Below, piece after piece: positions 8,154 through 15,224 of a DNA stretch of 64,000 bases. Numbering within the stretch: position 1 is the first letter of the stretch; each line of letters begins with the position of its first letter. The notes under the pieces were generated by a model. It was not told the origin of the DNA, did not search any database, and saw only the letters and a list, made by a program, of their open reading frames with translations. The position numbers and the translations under genes were made by a program. The stretch is from Chryseomonas sp014190935 (lineage in GTDB: Bacteria; Pseudomonadota; Gammaproteobacteria; Pseudomonadales; Pseudomonadaceae). The stretch spans positions 1,178,001 through 1,242,000 of the forward strand of contig NZ_JACHVV010000001.1 of assembly GCF_014190935.1 (NCBI RefSeq). The letters run 5' to 3'.

Positions 8154-9197
8154 ATGACCGCTCCCGTCTTTCCCCTGGCCGCCGTGGTCGGCGCAGACAG
8201 CCTCAAGTTGGCGCTGTGCCTGAATGCTATCGATCCCCGGATCGGTGGCGTGCTGATCGAAGGTCCCCGGGGCATGGCCAAGTCGACCCTGGCCCGGGGC
8301 CTGGCCGATCTGCTCGGGGGCGGTCCCTTCGTCACCCTGCCACTGGGCGCCAGCGAAGAGCGCATTGTCGGCACCCTGGATCTGGAGGCGGCCCTCGGTG
8401 AGGGTCGGGCGCGCTTCGCACCGGGCGTAGTGGCGGCGGCCGATGGCGGCGTGCTCTATGTCGACGAGGTCAATCTGCTGCCGGACCATCTGGTCGACCT
8501 GCTGCTCGACGTAGCGGCCAGTGGTGTCAACCGCGTCGAGCGTGACGGCATCTCCCACGAGCACGCCGCGCGCTTTCTGCTGGTGGGCACCATGAATCCG
8601 GAGGAGGGCGAGTTGCGTCCGCAGTTGCTGGATCGCTTTGGTTTCGCCCTGGCGCTGGACAGCCGGCCGGCACCCCGGGAACGGGCGGAGATCCTGCGCC
8701 GGCGTCTGGCCTTCGACAGCGATCCGCTAGCCTTCATCGCCCAGTGGGAGCCAGCCCAGGCGGAGCTGCGTGAGCGCTGCGCCGCGGGCCGGGCGCGACT
8801 GGCGGAGATCCCGCTGGACGATACCGCCCTGGAAGCCATCACCGCGGGCTGTCACCAGGCCGGGGTCGACGGCCTGCGTGCCGATCTGGTCTGGTTGCGC
8901 GCGGCCCGCGCCCATGCCGCCTGGCGTGGTGCCACGGCGATCGAAAACACCGATATCGCCGCCGTGGCCGAATTCGCCCTGCGCCATCGGCGCCGCGAGT
9001 TGGTGGATACCCCCGCAGTAATACCACCCCTGAAGGATTATTCGGCTATTGATACTCCGGAGCAGGAGCCAGGCGATCAACAACGGCAAGGTGATGCCGA
9101 GCCCGCGGAGGGTGAGGGCGATAGCTGGGGCGCCCTGGCGCCGGAGCCCACCGCGACGGGACCCAGGCGCCGCCTTGGCGGGGCAAAAAAGCCCTAG
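8154..9197 (+). CDS. ChlI/BchI-like AAA+ chelatase ATPase
   Basis: 347 aa from the ATG directly after the cobN stop; an alternative ATG at 8142 overlaps cobN. AAA+ motifs are Walker A GPRGMAKST (residues 37-45), Walker B GGVLYVDEVNLL, and the sensor region GTMNPEEGELRPQLLDRFG. It belongs to the Mg-chelatase I family. In pseudomonads this type of ATPase sits with cobN and a VWA gene and is thought to energise cobalt insertion in place of CobS. The tail after the AAA+ lid (EQEPGDQQRQ... GAKKP) is acidic and low-complexity. The next reading frame overlaps it in frame +2, see the VWA entry. Confidence 0.88.
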   Translation: MTAPVFPLAAVVGADSLKLALCLNAIDPRIGGVLIEGPRGMAKSTLARGLADLLGGGPFVTLPLGASEERIVGTLDLEAALGEGRARFAPGVVAAADGGVLYVDEVNLLPDHLVDLLLDVAASGVNRVERDGISHEHAARFLLVGTMNPEEGELRPQLLDRFGFALALDSRPAPRERAEILRRRLAFDSDPLAFIAQWEPAQAELRERCAAGRARLAEIPLDDTALEAITAGCHQAGVDGLRADLVWLRAARAHAAWRGATAIENTDIAAVAEFALRHRRRELVDTPAVIPPLKDYSAIDTPEQEPGDQQRQGDAEPAEGEGDSWGALAPEPTATGPRRRLGGAKKP

Positions 9198-9307
9198 GCA
9201 TCCGATCACCTCATGCCCTGGATCGCGATGCCCGAAGCGGGACGGGCAAGGCCCCGGGCGGGCGTCAGGGCGGCCGTTCGCCCGGCACGACAGGCCCCAT
9301 CGCTTGG

Positions 9308-9862
9308 GTGCCGACGCTGCTCCGAGGGCGTCCACGTCGCGCTGATGAGCTCTTGCGGCAACCGCGCCGGCAGCGCCCGGCCCAGCTCTGGCTGGTGATC
9401 GTCGATCACTCCGCGTCCACCCGCCGCCACGGCGCCCTGGCCCAGGCCAAGGGCCTGCTGGCCGACTGGTTCGAACAGGCCTATCGCCAACGGGTCAGAG
9501 TCGCGGTCCTGCAGACGGCAGGGGAGCGACCCGAATGGTCTTTCCAGGGCGAGCGCAGCGGTCGGGCATTGCAGGCCTGGCTGGAGCAGCTGGGAGCGGG
9601 AGGCGGAACGCCCTTGCTGGCGGGCCTGGCGGAAGCTCAGGCCTGGCTGAGAAGTCGTCGCCGGCAGCACCCTGGCGAGGAATGCCAGCTGTTGCTGGTC
9701 ACAGACGGGCGCCTGCGCGACCTGGAAGAGCTGGCAGTACCGGACTGTCCTGTCCAGGTGCTGGATATCGAACTGGGACCGCTGCGCCTGGGCCGAGCCG
9801 GGGAACTCGCCCGGCGCCTGGGCGCGGAATACCGGCACCTCGAAGAGGTACCGGTGGTCTAG
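9308..9862 (+). CDS. VWA-domain protein, ChlD/CobT-like chelatase subunit (start uncertain)
   Basis: 184 aa from a GTG at 9308. The VWA fold shows the MIDAS motif DHSAS (WLVIVDHSASTRRHGA), a following GGTPLLAGL threonine and LLVTDGRL. It is the likely third part of the cobaltochelatase, corresponding to the C-terminal integrin-like part of ChlD. The frame stays open upstream to 9125 and encodes a plausible Gly/Arg-rich linker before IAWVPTLLRGRPRRADEL, but offers no ATG or GTG before 9308. Either the gene starts at 9308, uses a rare start, or was once fused in frame to the ATPase and is now frameshifted. Confidence 0.7.
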   Translation: MPTLLRGRPRRADELLRQPRRQRPAQLWLVIVDHSASTRRHGALAQAKGLLADWFEQAYRQRVRVAVLQTAGERPEWSFQGERSGRALQAWLEQLGAGGGTPLLAGLAEAQAWLRSRRRQHPGEECQLLLVTDGRLRDLEELAVPDCPVQVLDIELGPLRLGRAGELARRLGAEYRHLEEVPVV

Positions 9863-9880
9863 CCAACCAGCCTCCAGCTC

Positions 9881-10283
9881 GTCGGTTGGGTTAAGACGGC
9901 TCCATCGTCGAAGCCCAACATCGAGGAGCTCGAGCGTCACGCTGTTGGGCTTCGCTGCGCTCAACCCAGCCTACCGGTCTGCGTAGGTTGGGTTGAGACG
10001 GCTTCATCGTCGAAGCCCAACACTGAGGAGCTAGAGCCTCATGCTGTTAGGCTTCGCTCCGCTCAACCCAACCTACCGGTCTGGCGTAGGTTGGGTTGAG
10101 ACAGCTCCATCGTCGAAGCCCAACATCGAGGAGCTCGAGCGTCACGCTGTTGGGTTTCGCTTCACTCAGTGCCAACCTACCGGTCTGGCGTAGGTTGGGT
10201 TGAGACGGCTTTATCGTCGAAGCCCAACATCGAGGAACCCGAGCCTCACGCTGTTGGGCTTCGCTGCGCTCAACCCAACCTAC
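9881..10283. repeat. four tandem palindromic repeat units (about 103-bp period), cluster 1
   Basis: Units lie at about 9881-9974, 9983-10076, 10086-10180 and 10190-10283. Each opens with GTAGGTTGGGTTGAG, then ACGGCTCCATCGT, then CGAAGCCCAACA. After a variable loop each closes with TGTTGGGCTTCG, CTGCG and CTCAACCCAACCTAC. The two arms are complementary apart from the asymmetric ACGGCTCCATCGT bulge, so each unit has an orientation. Units are joined by CGGTCTGGC-type spacers. The region is non-coding, lying between the VWA gene and convergent aztC; it could act as a terminator or transcript-end structure. Confidence 0.92.
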
Positions 10284-10298
10284 CAGAAGACCTCGTCC

Positions 10299-11219
10299 TC
10301 AATGCCCGCCCTTCATCGCCTTGACCAGGGTGTCCACGTTGTAGCGGAACATGGCGGCATAGGTCGCCGCCGGGCCGTCTGCCGGCGACAGGGCCTCGAC
10401 GTACAGCTCGCCGCCCGGCTGGGCGCCGCTGGCCTTGGCGATCTGCTGCACCAGGCGCGGATCGTTGGAGTTCTCGAAGAAGTAGGTGGCGACATGCTCC
10501 TGCTTGATCTGGCGGATCAGCTTGGCGACGTCCTGGGCGGAAGCCTCGGCCTCGGTCGACAGACCCAGCGGCGAGATGAAGGTCACGCCATAGGCGTCGG
10601 CGAAGTAGCCAAAGGCATCATGGGAGGTCAGCACCTTGCGCTTCGCCTGGGGTACCTGACCGATCTGCTCGCGGGCATAGCGATCCAGGGCTTCCAGTTC
10701 GGCGATGTAGCGATCGCCGTTGGCCTCGAAGGTGGCGGCCTGCGCCGGATCGACCGCGGACAGCGCCTTCACCACGTTGCGGGTGTAGACGACCACGTTG
10801 AGCGGGTTGTTCCAGACATGGGGATCGATACCGCCATGGTCGTGATCATGGTCCGCGTGGCCGTGTTCATCCTCGTCTTCCACCATCTCGCGGGTCTTGA
10901 TCCCTTCGCTGAGCACCACCGGCGGACGCGCCTGGCCGGAGGCCTTGATCAGACGATCCATCCAGCCTTCCAGGTGCAGACCGCTCATGAACACCACATC
11001 GGCCTGCTTCAGCGCCTGGGCATCCGTGGGCGTCGGTTCGTAGGCATGGGGATCGCCATTGGGACCGACCAGGGAGGAAACCTGCACCTGGTCGCCACCG
11101 ACCTGTTTGACCACGTCGGCGATCACGGTAAAGGTGGCGACGGCCTTGACCGGTGCGGCCTGGGCCTGGCCGGCAGCGGCAAGCAGCAGGGCGGCGCCCA
11201 GGGAGAACAGGGATTTCAT
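10299..11219 (-). CDS. aztC: zinc ABC transporter periplasmic binding protein
   Basis: 306 aa from an ATG preceded by AAAGGAG. A signal peptide (MKSLFSLGAALLLAAAGQAQA) leads to a cluster A-I metal-binding protein. Visible features are GDPHAYEPTPTDAQALKQAD, a mobile His/Asp loop DEDEHGHADHDHDHGG near residues 115-130, and HDAFGYFADAYG. It captures Zn2+ in the periplasm and delivers it to the permease. It is the last gene of the zinc operon, 11 bp after aztB. A Zur-type box upstream of the operon supports zinc over manganese. The AztC rather than ZnuA label follows from the AztA-like ATPase; no AztD chaperone gene is nearby. Confidence 0.87.
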   Translation of the reverse strand: MKSLFSLGAALLLAAAGQAQAAPVKAVATFTVIADVVKQVGGDQVQVSSLVGPNGDPHAYEPTPTDAQALKQADVVFMSGLHLEGWMDRLIKASGQARPPVVLSEGIKTREMVEDEDEHGHADHDHDHGGIDPHVWNNPLNVVVYTRNVVKALSAVDPAQAATFEANGDRYIAELEALDRYAREQIGQVPQAKRKVLTSHDAFGYFADAYGVTFISPLGLSTEAEASAQDVAKLIRQIKQEHVATYFFENSNDPRLVQQIAKASGAQPGGELYVEALSPADGPAATYAAMFRYNVDTLVKAMKGGH

Positions 11220-11230
11220 GGTGACTCCTT

Positions 11231-12100
11231 TCAGTGGGTGAGGTGAGGGCGGGGACGCAGCCGCCGGTAGAGACCCAGGCGCCCGAACAGCAGGGAGAAG
11301 AGGTAGCAGCCACCCGCGGTGAGGACGATGGCCGGACCCGAGGCGCAGCCGAGGTGGTAGGACAGCACCAGGCCGAGCAGGCCGCTGAGGCTGGCGATCA
11401 GGCTGGCCACCGCCATCAGTCCGGGCAGGCTGTTGGCCCAGAAGCGCGCCGCGGTGGCCGGCAGCATCATCAGGCCCACCGCCATCAGGGTACCCAGCGC
11501 CTGGAAGCCGGCGACCAGGTTGAGCACCACCAGCAGCAGGAACAGCAGGTGATAGAGCGAACCGCGCCCACCCACGGCGCGCAGGAAGCCCGGATCGAAG
11601 CACTCCAGCGCCAGCGGCCGGTAGATTACGGCCAGCACCACCAGCGACAGGGTGGCGATGCCGGCGACCAGGTAGAGCGCCGTGGCGTCGATGGCCAGGA
11701 TGGTGCCGAACAGTACATGCAGCAGATCCACGCTGGAGCCGTGCAGCGACACGATCAGCACCCCGGCGGCCAGGGAGATCAGGTAGAAGCTGGCGAAGCT
11801 GGCATCTTCACGCTGGCTGGTGAAGCGGCTGACCAGGCCGGCGAGTCCGGCCACCAGCAGGCCGGCGAGCATCCCGCCGATGCCCATGGCCGGCAGCGAA
11901 AGACCGGCGACCATAAAGCCCAGGGCGGCGCCTGGCAGTACGGCATGACTCATGGCATCGCCTACCAGACTCATGCGCCGGAGCATCAGCAGCACACCGA
12001 CCGGACCGGCGCCCAGCGCCAGGGCCAGGCAGGCCACCAGCGCGCGGCGCATGAAGCCGAATTCGACGAAGGGTTCGAAGAGGAGTTGATAGAGGGTCAT
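11231..12100 (-). CDS. aztB: zinc ABC transporter permease
   Basis: 289 aa, ABC-3 family integral membrane permease with about eight hydrophobic helices. Typical segments are VGVLLMLRRMSLVGDAMSHAVLPGAALGF, with its conserved Asp and His in the transport path, and LMAVGLMMLPATAARFWA near the end. It forms the inner-membrane channel for zinc delivered by the binding protein and powered by the preceding ATPase. The start ATG overlaps the ATPase stop by 4 bp (12097-12100), showing coupling. Confidence 0.9.
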   Translation of the reverse strand: MTLYQLLFEPFVEFGFMRRALVACLALALGAGPVGVLLMLRRMSLVGDAMSHAVLPGAALGFMVAGLSLPAMGIGGMLAGLLVAGLAGLVSRFTSQREDASFASFYLISLAAGVLIVSLHGSSVDLLHVLFGTILAIDATALYLVAGIATLSLVVLAVIYRPLALECFDPGFLRAVGGRGSLYHLLFLLLVVLNLVAGFQALGTLMAVGLMMLPATAARFWANSLPGLMAVASLIASLSGLLGLVLSYHLGCASGPAIVLTAGGCYLFSLLFGRLGLYRRLRPRPHLTH

Positions 12101-12831
12101 GCGCGCTCACAGACCGCCGCATTGGCGTCCCAGTGTTCGGCGAGATTGCGCGCGCGGGCCAGATGGTCGCTGACCAGCACCTGATCGGTGGCGCCCCAGG
12201 CGATGGCTTCCCGGGCCAGCAGCAGGGTCTCGGGAAAGTGCTGGCGAACCTGCTCCAGGTCGTGCAGCACCGCGATCACCGTGCGGCCCTGGCCATGCCA
12301 GCGGCGGACGATGGTCAAGAGGTCCGCGGTGGTGCGGGCATCGATGGCGGTGAAGGGCTCGTCCAGCAGGAGCACCGGCGCATCCTGCAGCAGCAGCCGG
12401 GCGAACAGTACTCGCTGGAATTGTCCGGAGGACAGCGCGCCGACCAGGCGATCTTCGAGGCCTTCGAGGCCTACCGCCTGCAACGCCCGTGAGGCTTCCT
12501 CACGCTGGGCCGCGGTGACCCCGCGCCAGATGCCCAGGCCGCGCCAGGCGCCCAGTATCACGGTCTCCAGCACGCTTAGGGGAAAGCTGCGGTCGATCTC
12601 CGCGGCCTGCGGCAGATAGCCCAGCCGGCGCTGGGGTACGGCACGGTCCACCCGGCCACTGACCGGTCTCAGGGTGCCCGCGATGGCCTTGAGCAGTGTG
12701 GACTTGCCTGCCCCGTTGGGGCCGACGATGGCGGTGAGACTGCCGGTGCGGAAGCAGCCACTGAGATGGTGGATGGCCGGATGCCGCTGGTAGGCCAGGG
12801 TCAGGTCCTGAAGTTCGATGGCGGCGCTCAT
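12097..12831 (-). CDS. aztA: zinc ABC transporter ATP-binding protein
   Basis: 244 aa from an ATG that overlaps the stop of the upstream small ORF (ATGA at 12828-12831); a longer in-frame start exists at 12864. Walker A is GPNGAGKST, Walker B VLLLDEPFTAID, and the H-loop AVLHDLEQVRQHFPET. The signature motif reads LSSGQ instead of LSGGQ. The combination RHPAIHHLSG... FARLLLQDAP... TADLLTIVRRWHGQGRTV is characteristic of the AztA branch of zinc importers. It energises uptake through AztB. Confidence 0.88.
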   Translation of the reverse strand: MSAAIELQDLTLAYQRHPAIHHLSGCFRTGSLTAIVGPNGAGKSTLLKAIAGTLRPVSGRVDRAVPQRRLGYLPQAAEIDRSFPLSVLETVILGAWRGLGIWRGVTAAQREEASRALQAVGLEGLEDRLVGALSSGQFQRVLFARLLLQDAPVLLLDEPFTAIDARTTADLLTIVRRWHGQGRTVIAVLHDLEQVRQHFPETLLLAREAIAWGATDQVLVSDHLARARNLAEHWDANAAVCERA

Positions 12832-12944
12832 GGCAGGGCGACCGCCCAGAGCACGGCCAGCCAAAGTCCGACCAGCGGGATGGCGGCGAGCAACAGCCGA
12901 ACGGGCACGGAAAGGAGCAGGAGGGACGCGCGAGGGGATGCCAT
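12828..12944 (-). CDS. small hydrophobic membrane protein (38 aa), first cistron of zinc operon
   Basis: A 38-codon frame starting at the ATG complementary to 12942-12944. It begins MASPRASLLLLSVPV and continues as a nearly uninterrupted hydrophobic helix (RLLLAAIPLVGLWLAVLWAV) to TGA. The stop overlaps the aztA start as ATGA, a hallmark of translational coupling, and AAGG lies about 8 bases before the start. It is the first frame after the Zur-like box. I recognise no family. It could be a regulatory or assembly partner of the transporter, or a leader ORF whose translation opens the aztA start; both are inference. Confidence 0.6.
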   Translation of the reverse strand: MASPRASLLLLSVPVRLLLAAIPLVGLWLAVLWAVALP

Positions 12945-12964
12945 GACTGAGCCTTGAATAACGT

Positions 12965-12989
12965 GCAAAAGTTATAACATAACATTTGC
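12965..12989 (-). promoter_or_regulatory. Zur-like operator/promoter of the zinc operon
   Basis: On the minus strand this 25-bp near-palindrome contains ATGTTATgTTATAAC flanked by GCAA and TTGC. It matches the gammaproteobacterial Zur box core, where an ATGTTATA half-site faces TATAACAT. It lies about 20 bp upstream of the 38-aa ORF start and also contains a TTATAAC that could serve as the -10 region, so zinc-loaded Zur would block the promoter directly. Confidence 0.8.
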
Positions 12990-13056
12990 GTCGCCGTCAT
13001 CAGGGCGTCAGCGATGAGTCACGTTGGACGAGCAGGGCTGGGTTCTATCGCCGGAC

Positions 13057-13088
13057 GCTACACCACCCCCCGCGAGGGGCGGTGTGGC
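13057..13088. terminator. hairpin at the end of the topoisomerase gene
   Basis: GCTACACC-A-CCCC (13057-13069) pairs with GGGG-C-GGTGTGGC (13076-13088) with one mismatch. It lies 12 bp past the stop of the minus-strand topoisomerase IB gene. No long T-run follows on that strand, so termination efficiency is uncertain. Confidence 0.45.
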
Positions 13089-13099
13089 GCACGACCTCG

Positions 13100-14227
13100 T
13101 CAGGCTGCCTGGGTCTCCGCCATCCGCTGTTCCAGCCGTTGCAGGAAGTTGAGCAGCAGCACCTCTTCCTCCTTCAGCCCCTTGCGCTTGCGCGGTTTGG
13201 GCAGGGTGCAGAGGTCGCCGGCCAGGAAGGCATCCAGCACGCCTGGATGGATGTAGCACTTGCGGCAGACCGCCGGGGTATTGCCCAGGGTACGGGACAC
13301 CGCCTTGACCATGTCCACCAGTTCCTTCTTGGCATCGGTCTGGGTTTCGCAGCGCAATTCGCGCAGGGCTTCCAGGGCCAGCGCGCTGCCCGCCCAGGTA
13401 CGATAGTCCTTGGCGGTGAAGTCGGCGCCCGTGAGTTCGTGCAGATAGGCATTCACGTCGGACGAGGTCACGGTATGGCGGTCGCCCTCTCCGTCCACGT
13501 ACTGGAAGAGGTGCTGGCCGGGCAGCTCCAGGCATTTCTTCACGGTGCGCGCCAGGCGTGGATCGCTGACCTTGATGTCGTGCTCGACCCCGCTCTTGCC
13601 GCGGAAATGGAAGGCGATGGTATTGCCATGCACCTCGGCGTGCCGATTGCGCAGGGTGGTGAGGCCATAGGACTTGTTGCTCTTGGCGTACTGGGCGTTG
13701 CCGACCCGGATCAGGGTCGCGTCGAGCAGGCTGATGACCGTGGCCATGACCTTTTCCCGACAAAGGCCGCGCCGGGCGAGATCCTCTTCCACCCGCTGCC
13801 GCAACTTGGGCAGGGCCTGGCCGAACGCCAGCATCCGCTCGTACTTGTCGGTATCGCGGATCTCGCGCCAGCGCGGGTGGTAGCGATACTGCTTGCGGCC
13901 GCGGGCGTCGCGTCCGGTGGCCTGCAGATGGCCATTGGCGTCCGGGCAGATCCAGACATCGGCATAGGCCGGCGGAATGGCCAGCTTGTTGATGCGCTCG
14001 ACTTCCGCCTGGTCACGGATGCGTTCGCCATCGGGGGTGAAGTAGGCCCAGGTGCCGCGCAGCTTGCGTCGGCTCAGGCCCGCCTGGCTGTCATCGACGT
14101 AATTGAGGTCGGGTGGCAGGGGCGTACAAAGGGCGGTACCGGTGTCGTCACGCTCATCGGCGGGGATGGGCAGGTCGGTCTGGGCGAGGCGTTGCATTAC
14201 TTTCGAGACTTTCGAGCGAGAGGTCAT
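13100..14227 (-). CDS. DNA topoisomerase IB
   Basis: 375 aa from the ATG complementary to 14225-14227. Bacterial type IB topoisomerases relax supercoils through a 3'-phosphotyrosyl intermediate. Recognisable parts are LRGTWAYFTPDGERI and PAYADVWICPDANGHLQATGRD in the N-terminal domain, SNKSYGLTTLRNRH with catalytic Arg, KDYRTWAGSALALEAL with the second Arg, and CRKCYIHPGVLDAF carrying the probable nucleophilic Tyr. The C-terminus ends in a charged helix. The gene is divergent from a DUF3253 gene (61 bp gap). It is a single-gene unit, not the essential topo I, which is type IA. Confidence 0.93.
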   Translation of the reverse strand: MTSRSKVSKVMQRLAQTDLPIPADERDDTGTALCTPLPPDLNYVDDSQAGLSRRKLRGTWAYFTPDGERIRDQAEVERINKLAIPPAYADVWICPDANGHLQATGRDARGRKQYRYHPRWREIRDTDKYERMLAFGQALPKLRQRVEEDLARRGLCREKVMATVISLLDATLIRVGNAQYAKSNKSYGLTTLRNRHAEVHGNTIAFHFRGKSGVEHDIKVSDPRLARTVKKCLELPGQHLFQYVDGEGDRHTVTSSDVNAYLHELTGADFTAKDYRTWAGSALALEALRELRCETQTDAKKELVDMVKAVSRTLGNTPAVCRKCYIHPGVLDAFLAGDLCTLPKPRKRKGLKEEEVLLLNFLQRLEQRMAETQAA

Positions 14228-14287
14228 GACTGCACCGACAATTTCCTGGTCGAAACGGTGGACTCCAGGAGAAGGGACCCGGTTCTC

Positions 14288-14545
14288 ATGACAGCGCTCA
14301 AGCCGACCGACGCACAGTTGCGCGAAGCCCTGCTGGCCAAGGCACAGGCGCGCCGTCCAGGGACGACCTTTTGTCCGTCGGAGGTGGCGCGTGACCTGGC
14401 TGCGGACTGGCGGCCATTGATGGAACCCCTGCGTGCTACGGCGCGTGAGCTGGCTCGCGAGGGTCGCCTGCAGGTGACGCAAAAGGGCGAAGCCCTGGAT
14501 GCCGAAGCGCCCTGGCGTGGTCCGATCCGATTAAGCCTGGCTTAA
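14288..14545 (+). CDS. DUF3253 domain protein
   Basis: 85 aa starting at an ATG preceded by GGAGAAGGG. The core RRPGTTFCPSEVARDLAADW, followed by RPLMEPLRATARELAREGRLQVTQKG and ending GPIRLS, is the DUF3253 signature, a small winged-helix-like protein of unknown function. The conserved CPSEVAR and QKG motifs are intact. It is divergent from topoisomerase IB. Its last codons and stop overlap the repeat array that looks like the promoter operator of the following PepSY operon. Confidence 0.82.
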   Translation: MTALKPTDAQLREALLAKAQARRPGTTFCPSEVARDLAADWRPLMEPLRATARELAREGRLQVTQKGEALDAEAPWRGPIRLSLA

Positions 14546-14568
14546 TCGGCGTTTAAGTTTCGATTAAT
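14531..14568 (+). promoter_or_regulatory. four direct repeats TTAA(G/T) at 11-bp period (BqsR-box-like)
   Basis: TTAAG at 14531, TTAAT at 14542, TTAAG at 14553 and TTAAT at 14564 are spaced exactly 11 bp (5 + N6). The published BqsR box in P. aeruginosa is TTAAG-N6-TTAAG, and the downstream genes are PepSY-PepSY-response regulator-kinase as in the bqs locus. The array lies 52 bp before the first PepSY start and partly inside the 3' end of the DUF3253 gene. Autoregulation is inferred. Confidence 0.78.
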
Positions 14569-14619
14569 GGCGGATCGCTACTCTGGACCCAGATCAAACA
14601 GCAACCAGAGAGAATCACC

Positions 14620-14928
14620 ATGAAAAAGCTGACCGCCCTCGCAACTGCCGCCTTCCTGCTCACCGGTGTGAGCGTCGCCCAGGCCCGCGATCTCGGCCCC
14701 GATGAAGCCCTCAAGCTGCGTGACAGCGGCAAGATCAAGAGCTTCGAGGTGCTCAACCAGGCCGCCATCGCCAAGCATCCGGGCTCGACGACCCACGAGA
14801 CCGAGCTGGAAGAAGAGTACGGCCGCTACATTTACCAACTGGAACTGCGTGACCCGAAAGGTGTGAAATGGGATCTGGAACTCGACGCCACCACTGGCGA
14901 AGTCCTGAAAGACCAGCGCGACAACTGA
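14620..14928 (+). CDS. PepSY-domain periplasmic protein 1
   Basis: 102 aa with a clear signal peptide (MKKLTALATAAFLLTGVSVAQA) and one PepSY unit: GPDEALKLRDSGKIKSFEVLNQ, a glutamate-rich ETELEEEYGRYIYQLELRD, and DLELDATTGEVLKDQRDN. PepSY proteins are periplasmic or membrane modules thought to bind ligands or modulate signalling. The start has AGAGAG upstream. It heads the operon with a second PepSY gene, a response regulator and a sensor kinase, as in the Pseudomonas bqs/car locus. Confidence 0.88.
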   Translation: MKKLTALATAAFLLTGVSVAQARDLGPDEALKLRDSGKIKSFEVLNQAAIAKHPGSTTHETELEEEYGRYIYQLELRDPKGVKWDLELDATTGEVLKDQRDN

Positions 14929-15224
14929 CCCTTGGCCTTGCCGGGCTGGTACTGCTCGGCAGCCTGTCACCCCTGGTCCAGGCCCGTGACCTGGATCAGG
15001 ACGAGGCGCTCAAGTTGCGCACGGAAGGCGTGATCCGGCCGCTGGAAAGCCTGCTGCAGCGGGTCAACGAACGCTATCCCCAGGCACGGCTGCTGGAAGC
15101 CGAACTGGAAGAGGAGGACGGGCAGTATCGCTACGAGATCGAGATCCTCGTCGGCGATGTCGTCCGCGAACTGGAAATCGGCGCGATGGATGGCGCCATC
15201 ATGAAGGACGAGGTGGACGACTAG
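14925..15224 (+). CDS. PepSY-domain periplasmic protein 2 (non-standard start)
   Basis: 99 aa if translation begins at the CTG of 14925, which overlaps the preceding stop as CTGA. That start gives a compact signal peptide, TLGLAGLVLLGSLSPLVQA. The only in-frame ATG is at 14868, inside the previous gene, and would add an Arg/His-rich extension. The mature part mirrors its neighbour: RDLDQDEALKLRTEGVIRPLESL, then ELEEEDGQYRYEIEIL and ELEIGAMDGAIMKDEVDD. It probably arose by tandem duplication of the upstream PepSY gene. The regulator ATG follows immediately after its TAG. Confidence 0.8.
   Translation: MTLGLAGLVLLGSLSPLVQARDLDQDEALKLRTEGVIRPLESLLQRVNERYPQARLLEAELEEEDGQYRYEIEILVGDVVRELEIGAMDGAIMKDEVDD

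Noticed and set aside
9881..10283. CRISPR-like array (regular tandem repeats)
   Set aside because: Units are about 100-bp palindromes with 9-10 bp near-identical spacers; no short repeats with unique spacers and no cas genes.
12986..14545. Long plus-strand frame across the topoisomerase IB gene
   Set aside because: It is the antisense shadow of a well-recognised enzyme; only its last 86 codons (DUF3253, 14288-14545) are a real gene.
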